NCBI RefSeq assembly: GCF_007678455.1
Contig: NZ_VEEP01000003.1
Span: 263,569-327,568 of the forward strand
Origin: Cytobacillus oceanisediminis 2691
GTDB lineage: Bacteria > Bacillota > Bacilli > Bacillales > Cytobacillaceae
Direction: 5' to 3'
Length of the DNA: 64,000 bases
The translations under genes and the position numbers were made by a program. Below, piece by piece: positions 1 to 8,645 of this stretch. The notes under the pieces were generated by a model that saw only the letters and a list, made by a program, of their open reading frames with translations, was not told the DNA's origin and did no database searches. Positions within the stretch are counted from its first letter, which is position 1. Each line of letters begins with the position of its first letter.

Positions 1-26
1 GATTTTGCCCGTTTTGTTTCAACGCA

Positions 27-1175
27 CTAGTTATAAGCCTTAACGATCTCAACAAACAATTTGATTGCGATCGGCAATGCGTCTTCATCTATATCAAACT
101 TCGGATGATGATGCGGGTAGGCGCTTTTTTCACTTCCTATGCCGACAAATACGAAAGCTCCTGGTTTATGAAGAAGATAATGTGAGAAATCTTCTGCTCC
201 CATACCTGGCAGGACAAGCTCGAATTGGTCATCGCCATAAGAAGATTGGATGACATGTTCGACAAAACTGCTTTGTTTTACATCGTTAACCAGTGGAGGT
301 GTCCCCAAAATGAATTCGACTTTTCCCTTTGCCCCAAATGCCGAACAGATCCCTTCGGTAAGCTTTTCAATCTGTGAGCGCATCGTCTGGACTGCTTCAA
401 GAGTTAAGCCTCGAACCGTTCCATGAAGCGAGGCGGAACCGGGGATTATATTATAGGTAGAACCGGCTTCAATTTTTCCGATGGTAATAACACCCGGTGT
501 AATGGGATTAAGCTTTCTGCTGACGATTCCGTGCAGAGCCTGCATGACATGGGACGCCACATAAATCGGATCCACCGTTTCGTGCGGTGATGCCCCGTGC
601 CCGCCATAGCCCTCAATCGTAATTTCAAAATCATCGCAAGAAGCCATTTGCGGTCCATGTGCTAGACCAAGCTTTCCCATTTTCATTCCTTGCCATAAAT
701 GGAGGCCAAAAATCGCATCCACACCTTCCAGAACTCCCTGATTGACCAGATATTCCGCTCCACTTGGCGTGATTTCCTCTGATGACTGGAAAATAAGCAG
801 AATATTGTGGTCTACGGCTTGCCTGTTGTTGACTATCCATTCCGCCACTGCAAGCAGCACGGCTGTATGGCCATCATGCCCGCATGTATGTGCGACGCCC
901 GGATTCTTTGACAGATAAGGTTTATCTCCCCCCTCCTGCATCGGTAAAGCATCAATGTCCGCCCTTAATGCAAGTGTCTTTTCTCCGGTTATTCCTTTTA
1001 TATACCCAACAACACTCGGAGGCTCGAAGTCCAATATCTTAATTCCCAGAGCCTCAAGCCTGTTTCGAATATACTTACTAGTTTCATATTCCTCACCAGA
1101 TAACTCCGGATTCTGATGTAGATAACGACGGTCCTGCACCGCCTGCTTTATTAGGTGATCCGATAAAAATGACAT
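27..1175 (-). CDS. M20D-family amidohydrolase (N-acyl-amino-acid / hippurate hydrolase type)
   Basis: Zinc-dependent cytoplasmic peptidase-family amidohydrolase expected to remove acyl groups from N-acylated amino acids; the real substrate cannot be read from sequence. The 382-residue length is normal for M20D. The metal-site motif HTCGHDGH is at residues 96-103, the catalytic and ligand pair SSEE at about 131-134, and a further His ligand in GLHLW near 159. There is no signal peptide. The gene stands alone, convergent with nothing obvious, with about 300 bases of apparently empty DNA upstream. Bacillus genomes carry several such paralogues (YxeP, YkuR, AmhX types), so the family call is firm and the substrate open. 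Confidence 0.9.
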   Translation of the reverse strand: MSFLSDHLIKQAVQDRRYLHQNPELSGEEYETSKYIRNRLEALGIKILDFEPPSVVGYIKGITGEKTLALRADIDALPMQEGGDKPYLSKNPGVAHTCGHDGHTAVLLAVAEWIVNNRQAVDHNILLIFQSSEEITPSGAEYLVNQGVLEGVDAIFGLHLWQGMKMGKLGLAHGPQMASCDDFEITIEGYGGHGASPHETVDPIYVASHVMQALHGIVSRKLNPITPGVITIGKIEAGSTYNIIPGSASLHGTVRGLTLEAVQTMRSQIEKLTEGICSAFGAKGKVEFILGTPPLVNDVKQSSFVEHVIQSSYGDDQFELVLPGMGAEDFSHYLLHKPGAFVFVGIGSEKSAYPHHHPKFDIDEDALPIAIKLFVEIVKAYN

Positions 1176-1431
1176 CCCTTTTGTCCCCCTATGTATCTAT
1201 TTCTACTAATTTATAAATATACATAACAATAATGTAATTATACATCTTTGTTTTTAATAATTGAATAGGAAATCATAATAGGGGACACACCATTGGTGTT
1301 GGATGTTTTAATAGTTTTCTCTCCTGTTATTTTGACCGAAGATGATTTTACATCGGACATTTCCTTGCTAGTACACCGGGATTTTGTCCGCAGAAAATCT
1401 TACTTCAGACAAAGCTTTGTTGCTACCAACA
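1176..1431. other. Intergenic stretch, no gene recognised
   Basis: This gap lies between the amidohydrolase start and the terminator of the chemoreceptor gene. A 65-codon open frame on the plus strand (from 1293) has no ribosome binding site and no family-like content. It runs into the chemoreceptor terminator, so I do not call it. AT-rich DNA just upstream of 1175 presumably holds the amidohydrolase promoter. Confidence 0.5.
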
Positions 1432-1460
1432 GAAAAAGGCGACAGTACTTTCCTGTCGCA
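1432..1460 (-). terminator. Intrinsic terminator after the chemoreceptor gene
   Basis: On the minus strand a GCGACAG stem, 7-base loop and CTGTCGC are followed by CTTTTT. It sits about 20 bases past the stop of the methyl-accepting protein. Confidence 0.75.
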
Positions 1461-1479
1461 TGTGTTGAATCTTCTATTT

Positions 1480-2436
1480 TTATAAATTAAAACTCTCAAT
1501 CTGCTTATTCGTTTCTTCCAGTTTTATGTCCACTTTACTTGCTTCTTCTATATGTTGCTGAATCAATTCGTTTACCTGGTCAAACAGGATTTTTGTTTGA
1601 GTAAGTTCATCCATTACCTGGTGTGAGCTGTCCTTCTGATGCTCGATCTCCACGATAACTTCTCCAACTTCTGACTCTACTTCCTGGATGACCGAGGATA
1701 TGTATTCCATGCCAGCTGATGCTTTCTTGCTTAAATGAATGCTTTGGTGAATTAAATTTGCGCTGGACGTTGCTGAATTCATGTTTTCCTCTATTTCATT
1801 CTGGATGTTGGCTGTTAGCAAACCGATATCATCCGTGCTTTTAGCTGTATTCTCGGCAAGCTTGCGAACCTCTTCGGCTACCACCGCAAAACCTTTGCCA
1901 TGCTCTCCTGCCCTCGCTGCCTCAATCGATGCATTCAAAGCAAGGAGATTGGTCTGATCGGCAATTTCCTTTATGACCTTGACAATCATTTCGATTTCCC
2001 TAGAGCGTTCATTCAATTTCTTCATATTCTGGAATGCCTGATCTGAAATTTCCCCGACGCGATTAATCAGTTGTTCGACCTGCCTGACCATTTCGCCGCC
2101 CTCAGCAGACTTCAGAACCATCTCTTTTGATGAACTGATTAATCCGTGGCCTTTACTAGCAAGCCCTGCTGCATGATGGACAGAATCCTGACTAATCTCA
2201 TTCACTTTATCAAAGTGGGTTTTTATCTGACCGACCATACTCCCCATTACATAATGTTGATCATTAACCAGTTCATGCTGAGAAATCGTGTTCCCCAATT
2301 CCCGCGCGAATTTTTCCATAAAAGCCTGAAAAAAAGCTTCCTTTTCTCCAAACTGGACATACAATTCGTCTACTTTATTTTGAAGTGCTTGTTTTTCCCC
2401 TTGCGCTACCTTTAACCGCTTTAACGATGTCAGCAT
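1480..2436 (-). CDS. Soluble methyl-accepting chemotaxis protein
   Basis: Cytoplasmic chemoreceptor that would signal to CheA/CheW. The protein has 318 residues and no transmembrane segment or periplasmic domain. The first 50 residues look like coiled coil. The conserved signalling hairpin tip is at residues 157-195, including [20 protein letters not shown] and [14 protein letters not shown]. Flanking helices carry heptad character to the C-terminus. No PAS, GAF or globin domain precedes it, so the sensed signal is unknown. The start has only a weak GGGAAG Shine-Dalgarno. Upstream is a perfect FNR/CRP-type dyad with a matching -10, implying induction when oxygen is low. Confidence 0.9.
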   Translation of the reverse strand: MLTSLKRLKVAQGEKQALQNKVDELYVQFGEKEAFFQAFMEKFARELGNTISQHELVNDQHYVMGSMVGQIKTHFDKVNEISQDSVHHAAGLASKGHGLISSSKEMVLKSAEGGEMVRQVEQLINRVGEISDQAFQNMKKLNERSREIEMIVKVIKEIADQTNLLALNASIEAARAGEHGKGFAVVAEEVRKLAENTAKSTDDIGLLTANIQNEIEENMNSATSSANLIHQSIHLSKKASAGMEYISSVIQEVESEVGEVIVEIEHQKDSSHQVMDELTQTKILFDQVNELIQQHIEEASKVDIKLEETNKQIESFNL

Positions 2437-2471
2437 TCTATCTTCCCACGCTTTCTCCCTATTTGCATGAA

Positions 2472-2514
2472 TTTATAGCAACAACACCTCTTGGAAGTTG
2501 TGATATTTATCACA
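2472..2514 (-). promoter_or_regulatory. FNR/CRP-type box and -10 upstream of the chemoreceptor
   Basis: A perfect dyad TGTGA-TATTTA-TCACA occupies 2499-2514. A TATAAA -10 element on the minus strand lies at 2472-2477. If transcription starts about 7 bases after it (near 2465), the dyad centre falls at -41.5, the classical position for a class II FNR/CRP activator. The half-sites equal the published B. subtilis Fnr consensus TGTGA-N6-TCACA. The start site is inferred, not mapped. Confidence 0.6.
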
Positions 2515-2605
2515 CTACCCAAAGAACTGGCCACTATTCTAGTAACCAGCTAAAAAAACTCGGTCTATACCGCGCAAAATAGGGACCATTCACAGTAAAA
2601 TCCTA

Positions 2606-3343
2606 TTATAATTTTTGATTCAACTGTCGGCCAATAAACTCTTTAAATGCCCTTATTGGTTTCCTTTGTGAAGCACTTCTCCACTTTACGTACTCCAATG
2701 CCAGAATACATAAAATCAGCCAGATGCCACCAGCGAGATAGCCGGCAATGACGTCGCTCGGATAATGCGCCCCAAGATAAATCCTGCTGATCCCGATTAG
2801 GATAGTAATCAGTCCGCATAGGTAAAAAGCGGTCCATTTGATTCTTTTTTTCAAATCGGAACGAAGCAGATAGTAACCCAGGAATCCGTAAAAAAGCAAG
2901 GAACCCATGGAGTGTCCGCTCGGAAAACTGTACCCGATTGCGTCTATTGTTTCATCGATGGCAGGCCTTTCCCTTCCAAAGTAAAGTTTCAGCAGCTTCG
3001 TCAGCAGGCCTCCTCCTCCAATGGCAGTGATAAAAAATACAATGCTCCATTTGTCTCTCTTTTTTAACCATAAGAATGAGAGAAATAGTATTGAGAAAAG
3101 AGTCAGAAACCAAATCGAACCTGATTCGGTGATCCAAAACATGATTCCATCCAGCAAGTCAGTGGCAAACCGATTGAAAAATCCAATGATACTGCTATCG
3201 AAACTTTCTACTTCGGATTCGAGCATTTCCTCCGCTAGATTTGCGAATAAGTAGAGAAAAGCGATGGATGTACCCAGACCTGCAGCGATCAAAAAAACGG
3301 GGAGAAGTGTATTTTTCGCTTTTGTTTTCTTGTGTTCATTCAT
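2606..3343 (-). CDS. PAP2-family membrane phosphatase
   Basis: Integral membrane acid phosphatase of the PAP2 superfamily, probably acting on undecaprenyl pyrophosphate or phosphatidyl phosphates at the outer face of the membrane. The three signature motifs are present: K119 with RERP at 124-127, PSGH at 141-144, and SR...GAH...D at about 186-197. Hydrophobic segments fit about six membrane helices, with an extra N-terminal helix near residues 14-36. Start at 3343 follows GGAGG. It is a single gene; substrate choice between BcrC-like and PgpB-like is not decidable here. Confidence 0.9.
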   Translation of the reverse strand: MNEHKKTKAKNTLLPVFLIAAGLGTSIAFLYLFANLAEEMLESEVESFDSSIIGFFNRFATDLLDGIMFWITESGSIWFLTLFSILFLSFLWLKKRDKWSIVFFITAIGGGGLLTKLLKLYFGRERPAIDETIDAIGYSFPSGHSMGSLLFYGFLGYYLLRSDLKKRIKWTAFYLCGLITILIGISRIYLGAHYPSDVIAGYLAGGIWLILCILALEYVKWRSASQRKPIRAFKEFIGRQLNQKL

Positions 3344-3440
3344 TTAATTGTTCCCTCCAATCTACACAAATGAAATTCCCTTTTTAAAATGAAGACAAAC
3401 AAAAAACAGCAGCTTAGCCAACTGCCGTTCGTTCTTCTTG

Positions 3441-4268
3441 TTATTTTCCATAGGATAAAATTGCCTGTTGGACGGTTCCGTAAGTGTCCAGTTTGGAAAA
3501 ATCGATGCCGGTATTAATAACGTCAATTGCGAGGTCTGCCCGAATTCCTGTAAGCATCGTCTCGATTCCAATCAGTTTCAGGACTTTATGGATATTGAAA
3601 ATCCGTGCTGCAATTTCTCCATCAATTGTAGCAATCCCGGAAAAGTCGATGATCAGCGTTTTGATTCTCAGCTCACTGATTTTGGGGATCACATGAGTCA
3701 TGATATAGTCGCTTCGTTCAAAATCGAATTCGCCAATGAGCGGCAGAATTGCCATGCCCTTTTCAATCGGGACAATTGGCGATGAAAGCTCAGTAATGGT
3801 TTGCTCATTCTTTTTGTTCATCGTTTTTGTTTGTCTTTCTCGTTCGATAATCGTTTCAGTGATGCTTAAATCCAGCAGATAACTGAGACGGTTATTGACA
3901 AAAACAATCTCTTCAGTCGAAAGTCCTTCGCCAATCGACACTTTCGTCAACATTTCAATCAGCTGCAGACGCGTTTCCGCATACGGTTTAATGATGCTCT
4001 CAAGCTCTTGGGTTGCGTACTGAGCTTGTTTTTCTTTGATCTGTTTTTGTTCATACCATTGATTGAACCTCTCTGCGACCATCTCATTCGAAAGATTAAG
4101 TGTCTCCCCGAGAAACCCAAGGAATTCCGTGTTCGTCTTTATGGACTCGGAAACTAATTCGTCAGGCAGTTCTATGTCAAGTTTTTTCAAATTATAGTCA
4201 GTAATTTCCTTACTGATCTTTTCAGCATTTTTAATAAGGTATCGGGAGAATCTTTCGAATGGGTTCAC
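3441..4268 (-). CDS. RsbR-type STAS protein (RsbRD-like N-terminus)
   Basis: Predicted stressosome-type co-antagonist. The 275-residue protein has an all-helical N-terminal half (about 1-150) resembling the RsbRD N-terminal module and a C-terminal STAS domain (about 160-270). The junction motif ELSSPIVP and the segment LIIDFSGIATIDGE are typical of RsbR paralogues. Family knowledge says the STAS domain is phosphorylated by RsbT and controls sigma-B, but no rsbT, rsbU or sigB is in this window. Start is GTG at 4268 with AGGAG eight bases upstream. Two longer STAS proteins at 6222-7241 and 60031-61047 share the same C-terminal arrangement. Confidence 0.85.
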   Translation of the reverse strand: MNPFERFSRYLIKNAEKISKEITDYNLKKLDIELPDELVSESIKTNTEFLGFLGETLNLSNEMVAERFNQWYEQKQIKEKQAQYATQELESIIKPYAETRLQLIEMLTKVSIGEGLSTEEIVFVNNRLSYLLDLSITETIIERERQTKTMNKKNEQTITELSSPIVPIEKGMAILPLIGEFDFERSDYIMTHVIPKISELRIKTLIIDFSGIATIDGEIAARIFNIHKVLKLIGIETMLTGIRADLAIDVINTGIDFSKLDTYGTVQQAILSYGK

Positions 4269-4369
4269 TTTTTCAGCTCCTAATATTTGGTCCGTTTTTT
4301 CTTTTAAAAATTATACCATGTTTGTATCGTTAGATAATAATTTTAACTAAGCAAATTAAAAATAAAAGA

Positions 4370-4408
4370 AAAAGACAAAAATAATACGACAGTGCAAAAA
4401 CTGTCGTA
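4370..4408 (-). terminator. Terminator of the DMT/Crp operon
   Basis: A TACGACAGT/ACTGTCGTA stem at 4385-4408 is followed on the minus strand by a T-rich run. It lies just past the stop of the last operon gene. Confidence 0.7.
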
Positions 4409-4433
4409 GATAAATTCTCTTATAAAAAAATGA

Positions 4434-4928
4434 TTATAATATTTCCGCTTTTTTTCGCTGGTTTACGGGAACAGCAGCTTCTTTTTCTCCTCTTCCTTCA
4501 CTCCATTTAAAAACGATGACGCCTGCTAATATGATTAGAACTCCTAGCAATTGCTTTTCGGTAAAAGGAACTTTTTCGAGTCCCATCCAGCCAAGTGAAT
4601 CCCATAATACTGCAAATCCGAGTTGAGATGTCAGCACGATGGAGATGGCGAATGTCGGTCCCAGAAACCGGATTGCCTGCACAATTCCAGTTATAACTCC
4701 AATTCCCAGAAAACCGCTGAACCAATACCACCCTTGCATATTTGCCAAATTAAAAATCTCCCTGCCTTCAAAAAACAGGCCGATGAAGAAGGAGGCCAGA
4801 GAACCGAGCCCTAACACCAAGGTTGTGGTCGCCCAGGATCCTGCTTTTTCATTGACCTTGCTGTTGAAGATATTTTGCATGCCGACAAGCGCACCTGCAA
4901 TTATGGCGGATAATAAACCTATTAACAT
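4434..4928 (-). CDS. DMT-family transporter, YdcZ (DUF606) type
   Basis: Small integral membrane protein of about 164 residues with five likely membrane helices. It matches the YdcZ/DUF606 half-size drug/metabolite transporter pattern, including the N-terminal GALVGMQNIFNSKV and the SIVLTSQLGFAVL segment. I place the start at 4928 because GGAGG lies seven bases upstream; the ATG at 4943 has no such site. It is the last gene of a three-gene operon whose first gene (5664-6089) is a paralogue, so the two half-size proteins may form a heterodimer. Substrate unknown. The C-terminal tail after residue 145 is polar and lysine-rich. Confidence 0.85.
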   Translation of the reverse strand: MLIGLLSAIIAGALVGMQNIFNSKVNEKAGSWATTTLVLGLGSLASFFIGLFFEGREIFNLANMQGWYWFSGFLGIGVITGIVQAIRFLGPTFAISIVLTSQLGFAVLWDSLGWMGLEKVPFTEKQLLGVLIILAGVIVFKWSEGRGEKEAAVPVNQRKKAEIL

Positions 4929-4946
4929 TTTATAGCCTCCCATTTA

Positions 4947-5636
4947 TCACTCATAAAGATTTTCCTTTGCTGCCAACTTCAGTCCTTCCAAATTTTTGAT
5001 CAGGATCGTCCCCTTGTTTCGTTCTACCAGTCCGGCAGCACTGAATTGCTTGATGACCCGATTCAGGTGTCTGTAACTCGTTCCAATCAGATTGGCGATA
5101 TCAGTGAGGTTGGATGTGCTGACATTTCCATTTACTAGTGCGTCATTTTCATCATAAGCGACTGATACAAGATAACTTGCTAACCGTGTCTCTACCGGGT
5201 ACATAATATTATGGCGCATGAATTGTGATTTGATATAGAATTTCCGTGTAATGATTTCAAGCAAAAATTGTATGAATGGCGGATGATTCTTCAAGAATTG
5301 TCTGGCAGCACTTTGCTTTACTCCGATCATGATGACTGGAGTCACAGCTTCCACGGTATTGATAGTGTCGATTTCCTGGACATACTCAATATCCCCTATC
5401 ACTTCGAGTGGCGTTTTAAACGACAGAATCAGTGTCTTTCCCTCTTCTGAAGTGGTATAAATCTTCACCTTTCCTTTAACCAGGATATATAAGAACTCAG
5501 CAGCCTCTCCCTGAGAGCAAATCAATTCCCCTTTATTAAAATGGTAAAGTGATAAGTAAGGAAGGATTTCTTCATTAAACAAAGGAGCAATCTCATCCAA
5601 TCGTAAAAAGTCATTAAGTTGGTCAATATTTACCAT
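4947..5636 (-). CDS. Crp/Fnr-family transcription regulator
   Basis: About 229 residues. An N-terminal cyclic-nucleotide-binding-like beta barrel spans roughly 20-130, with KGELICSQGEAAEFLYILVKG as its core. A C-terminal winged helix-turn-helix spans about 170-225, with NLTDIANLIGTSYRHLNRVI as the recognition region. No N-terminal Cys cluster is present, so it is not an iron-sulphur FNR; it resembles YeiL-type regulators. It sits between two half-size DMT transporter genes and very probably regulates them. ATG at 5636 (GAGG eight bases upstream) is preferred to GTG at 5642. Confidence 0.85.
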   Translation of the reverse strand: MVNIDQLNDFLRLDEIAPLFNEEILPYLSLYHFNKGELICSQGEAAEFLYILVKGKVKIYTTSEEGKTLILSFKTPLEVIGDIEYVQEIDTINTVEAVTPVIMIGVKQSAARQFLKNHPPFIQFLLEIITRKFYIKSQFMRHNIMYPVETRLASYLVSVAYDENDALVNGNVSTSNLTDIANLIGTSYRHLNRVIKQFSAAGLVERNKGTILIKNLEGLKLAAKENLYE

Positions 5637-5663
5637 TTTCACATCCTCAATCCTTCCCTTTTG

Positions 5664-6089
5664 TTACATACCGAGAATCATCACCCCGGCAACCATCAGG
5701 GTAATACCGATGATTTGCGACATCTTCATTTTTTGCTTTTTAACATCGAACCAACCATTCTTGTCAATTAAGACCGTCATTCCAAGCTGGGAAATCAACA
5801 TAGCAGAGACGGTCAGGGTGACACCTATATAATGGATGGCTGTTACATTCCCGAATACGACAATCGCTCCAAATGTACCACCAATTAAATAAAGTGGTCG
5901 TACCTTCGAAAATCCGTGGAACTTCCCTTTCCCAGAAAACAATAAAATAACTAAGGCCAATAAGAACCCTGCAAATTGGGTAATCGTCGCCGTTTGCCAT
6001 GTGCCAATATCCTGGCTGATTCTTGAATTGGCTACCCCTTGCAAAGTGATGAAAGCTCCTCCTAAAACCGCAAAAACAATACCCTTCAT
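5664..6089 (-). CDS. DMT-family transporter, YdcZ (DUF606) type, first gene of operon
   Basis: A 141-residue membrane protein with about five hydrophobic helices, paralogous to the product of 4434-4928 (shared SAMLISQLGM/SIVLTSQLGF and N-terminal GGAFITLQGVANSRI/GALVGMQNIFNSKV positions). Start ATG at 6089 follows AAGGAG. It leads the operon DMT, Crp/Fnr regulator, DMT, with gaps of only 27 and 18 bases between coding regions. The usual DMT carrier has ten helices; two five-helix proteins encoded together are expected to pair. Substrate unknown. Confidence 0.85.
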   Translation of the reverse strand: MKGIVFAVLGGAFITLQGVANSRISQDIGTWQTATITQFAGFLLALVILLFSGKGKFHGFSKVRPLYLIGGTFGAIVVFGNVTAIHYIGVTLTVSAMLISQLGMTVLIDKNGWFDVKKQKMKMSQIIGITLMVAGVMILGM

Positions 6090-6152
6090 TTACTTTTCTC
6101 CTTAATCCTAATGTATATGTTCATTAAAAGACAGATTAGAGTTTACAGGAAG

Positions 6153-6164
6153 GACATATGTCCC
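6153..6164. promoter_or_regulatory. Perfect 12-bp palindrome upstream of the DMT/Crp operon
   Basis: GGACATATGTCC lies about 64 bases before the start of the first operon gene. It is the only perfect dyad in the short upstream region and is the candidate operator for the encoded Crp/Fnr regulator. That assignment is inference. Confidence 0.4.
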
Positions 6165-6176
6165 AAACTTTAAAGT

Positions 6177-6220
6177 AAAAAAGGCTGAACCAGGAGCCAA
6201 ATTCTCCAGTCCAGCCATTT
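6177..6220 (-). terminator. Terminator of the STAS gene
   Basis: Minus-strand GGCTG and CTGGAG stems close on CTCCTG and CAGCC and are followed by TTTTTT. It immediately follows the stop codon at 6222. The stem belongs to the GGCTGAACC terminator family seen elsewhere in the window. Confidence 0.7.
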
Positions 6221-6221
6221 T

Positions 6222-7241
6222 TCATTTCTTTTTCACCAATTCATACCCATTTTGCTGGATGGCGTATTCTACGCCTTGCTGCAGGCTGGAAAAGGATTGG
6301 ATTCCATCAAGATTAATGTTTGATCTTAAGATTTGAATGCTCAGCTCTGATGAAACACCAACGATGAAACATTTGGCGCCAATCAGGCGGATTGCCTGGA
6401 TCAATTTTTGTATTCCATGAATGGAATAACTATCGACCTGCTTGATTCCAGTTAAATCGATCAGCAAATATTTAGCCTTCAGTCTGGTGACTTCAGTAAG
6501 TGATTTCTCTAACATGTTGCTGACCCGTTCTTCGTTATACTTGCCAATTAACGGGATAACAAGAATATCCTTTAGTACAGGAATAATTGGGGAAGAAAGC
6601 TCTTGAACCAATGAGGACAGCTCTTCGGTCCGCTCCTTTACCTTGTTCTCCAGGTCGATTATGCTCTCCTGGTCTTTCTTTCTAGCTAATAAATGAATAT
6701 TTTGCGAAATCGTAATGTCCGATGGGAAAATTTCCACTTCATCATATTCATGACCGTGCAGCTGGCTCTTCGTCATTTTGTACCACATATCCTGCTGAAA
6801 TAGTCCGCTGAAAATGCCAGCCCAATGACTTGGAAGCAGAACGCCCACTTTATTTTTATCAGCGAGTTTAAAAATCCGGTGCTCCCAGCTGTTCCGGATT
6901 CTCACAACAGCCCTTTTTTCTTCATAAGAGTAATCATGAATCTCAAAAACTCCCCAACCAGCACTCTTATATATATCACTATATTCATTTAAAAGCTCGA
7001 CGACATCAGTTCTGCCTTCATAATACGAGCTTACAAGATGTCCCATTCGATACCCGGTCACTTCATAGACAGTCTTCGAGACATCATTTCCGGATATTTC
7101 TTCAATCGTTTTCAGAAACAGCTCAATCGCCGAATCCCAGAACAACAAAGCAGGTGCTCCATCAAATGTAAGCTCTCCTCCCAGGCTATTCCAAACGAAC
7201 TCATTTTTATTAACTTTTAACTGATAATTAGGATTCCCCAT
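6222..7241 (-). CDS. STAS-domain regulator with large N-terminal sensory domain
   Basis: A 339-residue RsbR-like protein. Residues 1 to about 190 form a globular domain I cannot name with certainty; its pattern (VTGYRMGHLV, AGWGVFEI, LLPSHWAGIFSGLF) recalls V4R-like ligand-binding folds. A short coiled coil (about 195-215, LENKVKERTEELSSLV) leads to a STAS domain (about 218-335) with ELSSPIIPV and LLIDLTGI. It aligns along its whole length with the product of 60031-61047. RBS AAGGGAG precedes ATG 7241. Likely role: sensing an unknown signal and feeding a stressosome-type partner switch. Confidence 0.85.
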   Translation of the reverse strand: MGNPNYQLKVNKNEFVWNSLGGELTFDGAPALLFWDSAIELFLKTIEEISGNDVSKTVYEVTGYRMGHLVSSYYEGRTDVVELLNEYSDIYKSAGWGVFEIHDYSYEEKRAVVRIRNSWEHRIFKLADKNKVGVLLPSHWAGIFSGLFQQDMWYKMTKSQLHGHEYDEVEIFPSDITISQNIHLLARKKDQESIIDLENKVKERTEELSSLVQELSSPIIPVLKDILVIPLIGKYNEERVSNMLEKSLTEVTRLKAKYLLIDLTGIKQVDSYSIHGIQKLIQAIRLIGAKCFIVGVSSELSIQILRSNINLDGIQSFSSLQQGVEYAIQQNGYELVKKK

Positions 7242-7417
7242 ATTTCGACTCCCTTAATATTCGGCTTAGTACCATTCTATATGAACGATTTGGAAGAATC
7301 CAGTGGACCAAGATGCTCCTGGAAAGTTCTTAAATATAATGACCTCTAAATGGACCGATTAATTCATACTTAAATTCCACCAAAAAAGCGCATAAAAGCA
7401 GCTTGCATTGGATGTAG

Positions 7418-7594
7418 CTATGTGAACAGCTTAGCAATGATGATAAACAAAATGGAAAGCGAAAAGAAACTAATCATGGCATACCCAAAATACCTAAAAG
7501 GCTTCGGTAACTTTTTTAGATCTACATCCGCAGGGTATCCTTCGATTTTACTCATGTGGTCCAGAGCGTCATTAATTGGCTTTTTATTCTGCAT
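7418..7594 (-). CDS. Small single-pass membrane protein
   Basis: 58 residues with a polar N-terminus (QNKKPINDALDHMSKIEGYP) and one C-terminal hydrophobic helix. I choose ATG 7594 because AAAGGAG stands eight bases before it. No family recognised. The protein should sit in the cytoplasmic membrane with its N-terminus probably inside. A perfect 10-bp inverted repeat lies just upstream of the RBS (7621-7650). Confidence 0.6.
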   Translation of the reverse strand: MQNKKPINDALDHMSKIEGYPADVDLKKLPKPFRYFGYAMISFFSLSILFIIIAKLFT

Positions 7595-7620
7595 GTCACC
7601 CACTCCTTTATGATTCAAGT

Positions 7621-7650
7621 CCTCTTTAACACTATTCGTGGTTAAAGAGG
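7621..7650 (-). promoter_or_regulatory. 10-bp inverted repeat in the leader of the small membrane protein gene
   Basis: CCTCTTTAAC and GTTAAAGAGG are separated by 10 bases. The repeat is perfect, and there is no T-run on the side of transcription, so it looks like an operator or leader hairpin rather than a terminator. Confidence 0.4.
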
Positions 7651-7792
7651 CATATCCTTCTCTATTCCTAATTATTTCAAGAAGGTGATTTAGGTATGCT
7701 GAAACCTCAACTCATCCAACTATTCAGAATAGAAGCATTGAACCTTGGTATTCTTATAGTAAAATAGCAACTTTTTAAAAAAAGAAGGTTCA

Positions 7793-8034
7793 GTGAAGAA
7801 ATTACGTCAATTACTGGCTGTTCTTCGACAAAGTATAACCCCGATCAGTGCTGCCATTCAAATGCTGACCATCAAGAACAAGCTAGCTGGCGGGCCTGTG
7901 TGGACATAGCCCTTGAGGCTAAATCAGAATTTGAAAAAGGGACAAATAACAAGACATTTCGTCATATGATCGATAAAAAATACGAAGGCACAGAGATGGA
8001 TTCTACACCTGCCCCTATGCCTGACGAAGTGTAA
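7793..8034 (+). pseudogene. Small frameshifted gene (about 80 codons)
   Basis: GTG at 7793 follows AAGAAGG but its frame stops at 7908. A second frame, open from 7768 to the TAA at 8032-8034, has no start codon near its beginning yet has protein-like content: QCCHSNADHQEQASWRAC, then TFRHMIDKKYEGTEMD. Joining them needs one extra base near 7800. A good terminator follows directly, supporting a once-real gene. Function unknown. It may be a decayed gene or a base-calling error. Confidence 0.35.
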
Positions 8035-8062
8035 AACACGCTAATCTTTAGCGTGTTTCTTG
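8034..8062 (+). terminator. Intrinsic terminator after the frameshifted gene
   Basis: AAACACGCTAA, a 3-base loop and TTAGCGTGTTT are followed by CTTGTTTTC. Confidence 0.7.
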
Positions 8063-8132
8063 TTTTCTTTCATCATCGCTAATTCAACAGACCTCCCCTG
8101 TATTTGTTAAAAAGGGATTCTGCAAAACAGTG

Positions 8133-8645
8133 TCAATGAGTTGTTGTCCATTTGGAAGGATGTTTCTTTTCAATAAAGTCTGCAAGCCAAATGTTAGCGG
8201 TAAAAACAACCAAATAAACCACAAAGGATAACAACAAGTTCCAGCCGGTGTATGTAAAAACATGAAATTTAACAGAAATCCATTCAAGCATTATAGCGAT
8301 TCCGGACCAAAAAACGATATAAGATATAAGTTTTACTCCTTTGGGTTTGAAAAAATGATAAAAGTTCACTACAAAATAAGGCAGAGTAGGATACGTTACA
8401 AAGTGCAATAATTCATCAAATAGTTCATGTGTGTTATGGTCGATCGTATAGTATAATTCATAAGGTTTTACACTTAGGGTTATATCAGCAGTCAAAGCAA
8501 GAAAGACATTAAACAGCCAAATGATAATGATGGTTACTATAGACAAGTATCTAGGTAATTTATACATTAGAGCCAAAGTAAGAACGGTAGAACAGAGGAT
8601 AAAAATCTCATTAGCATCAAATTTCTCAGGAAGAGGTAAAATCAT
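8133..8645 (-). CDS. Multi-pass membrane protein, CBO0543-like
   Basis: 170 residues with five or so hydrophobic helices and a short cationic C-terminus. The composition and pairing with a similar gene recall the CBO0543 family of Bacillus and Clostridium, whose function is unknown. It overlaps the upstream gene by four bases (ATGA), so the two are translationally coupled. No catalytic motif is visible. Confidence 0.7.
   Translation of the reverse strand: MILPLPEKFDANEIFILCSTVLTLALMYKLPRYLSIVTIIIIWLFNVFLALTADITLSVKPYELYYTIDHNTHELFDELLHFVTYPTLPYFVVNFYHFFKPKGVKLISYIVFWSGIAIMLEWISVKFHVFTYTGWNLLLSFVVYLVVFTANIWLADFIEKKHPSKWTTTH

Noticed and set aside
1293-1490. 65-codon open frame on the plus strand
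   Set aside because: No RBS, no recognisable content, and it runs through the terminator of the convergent gene.
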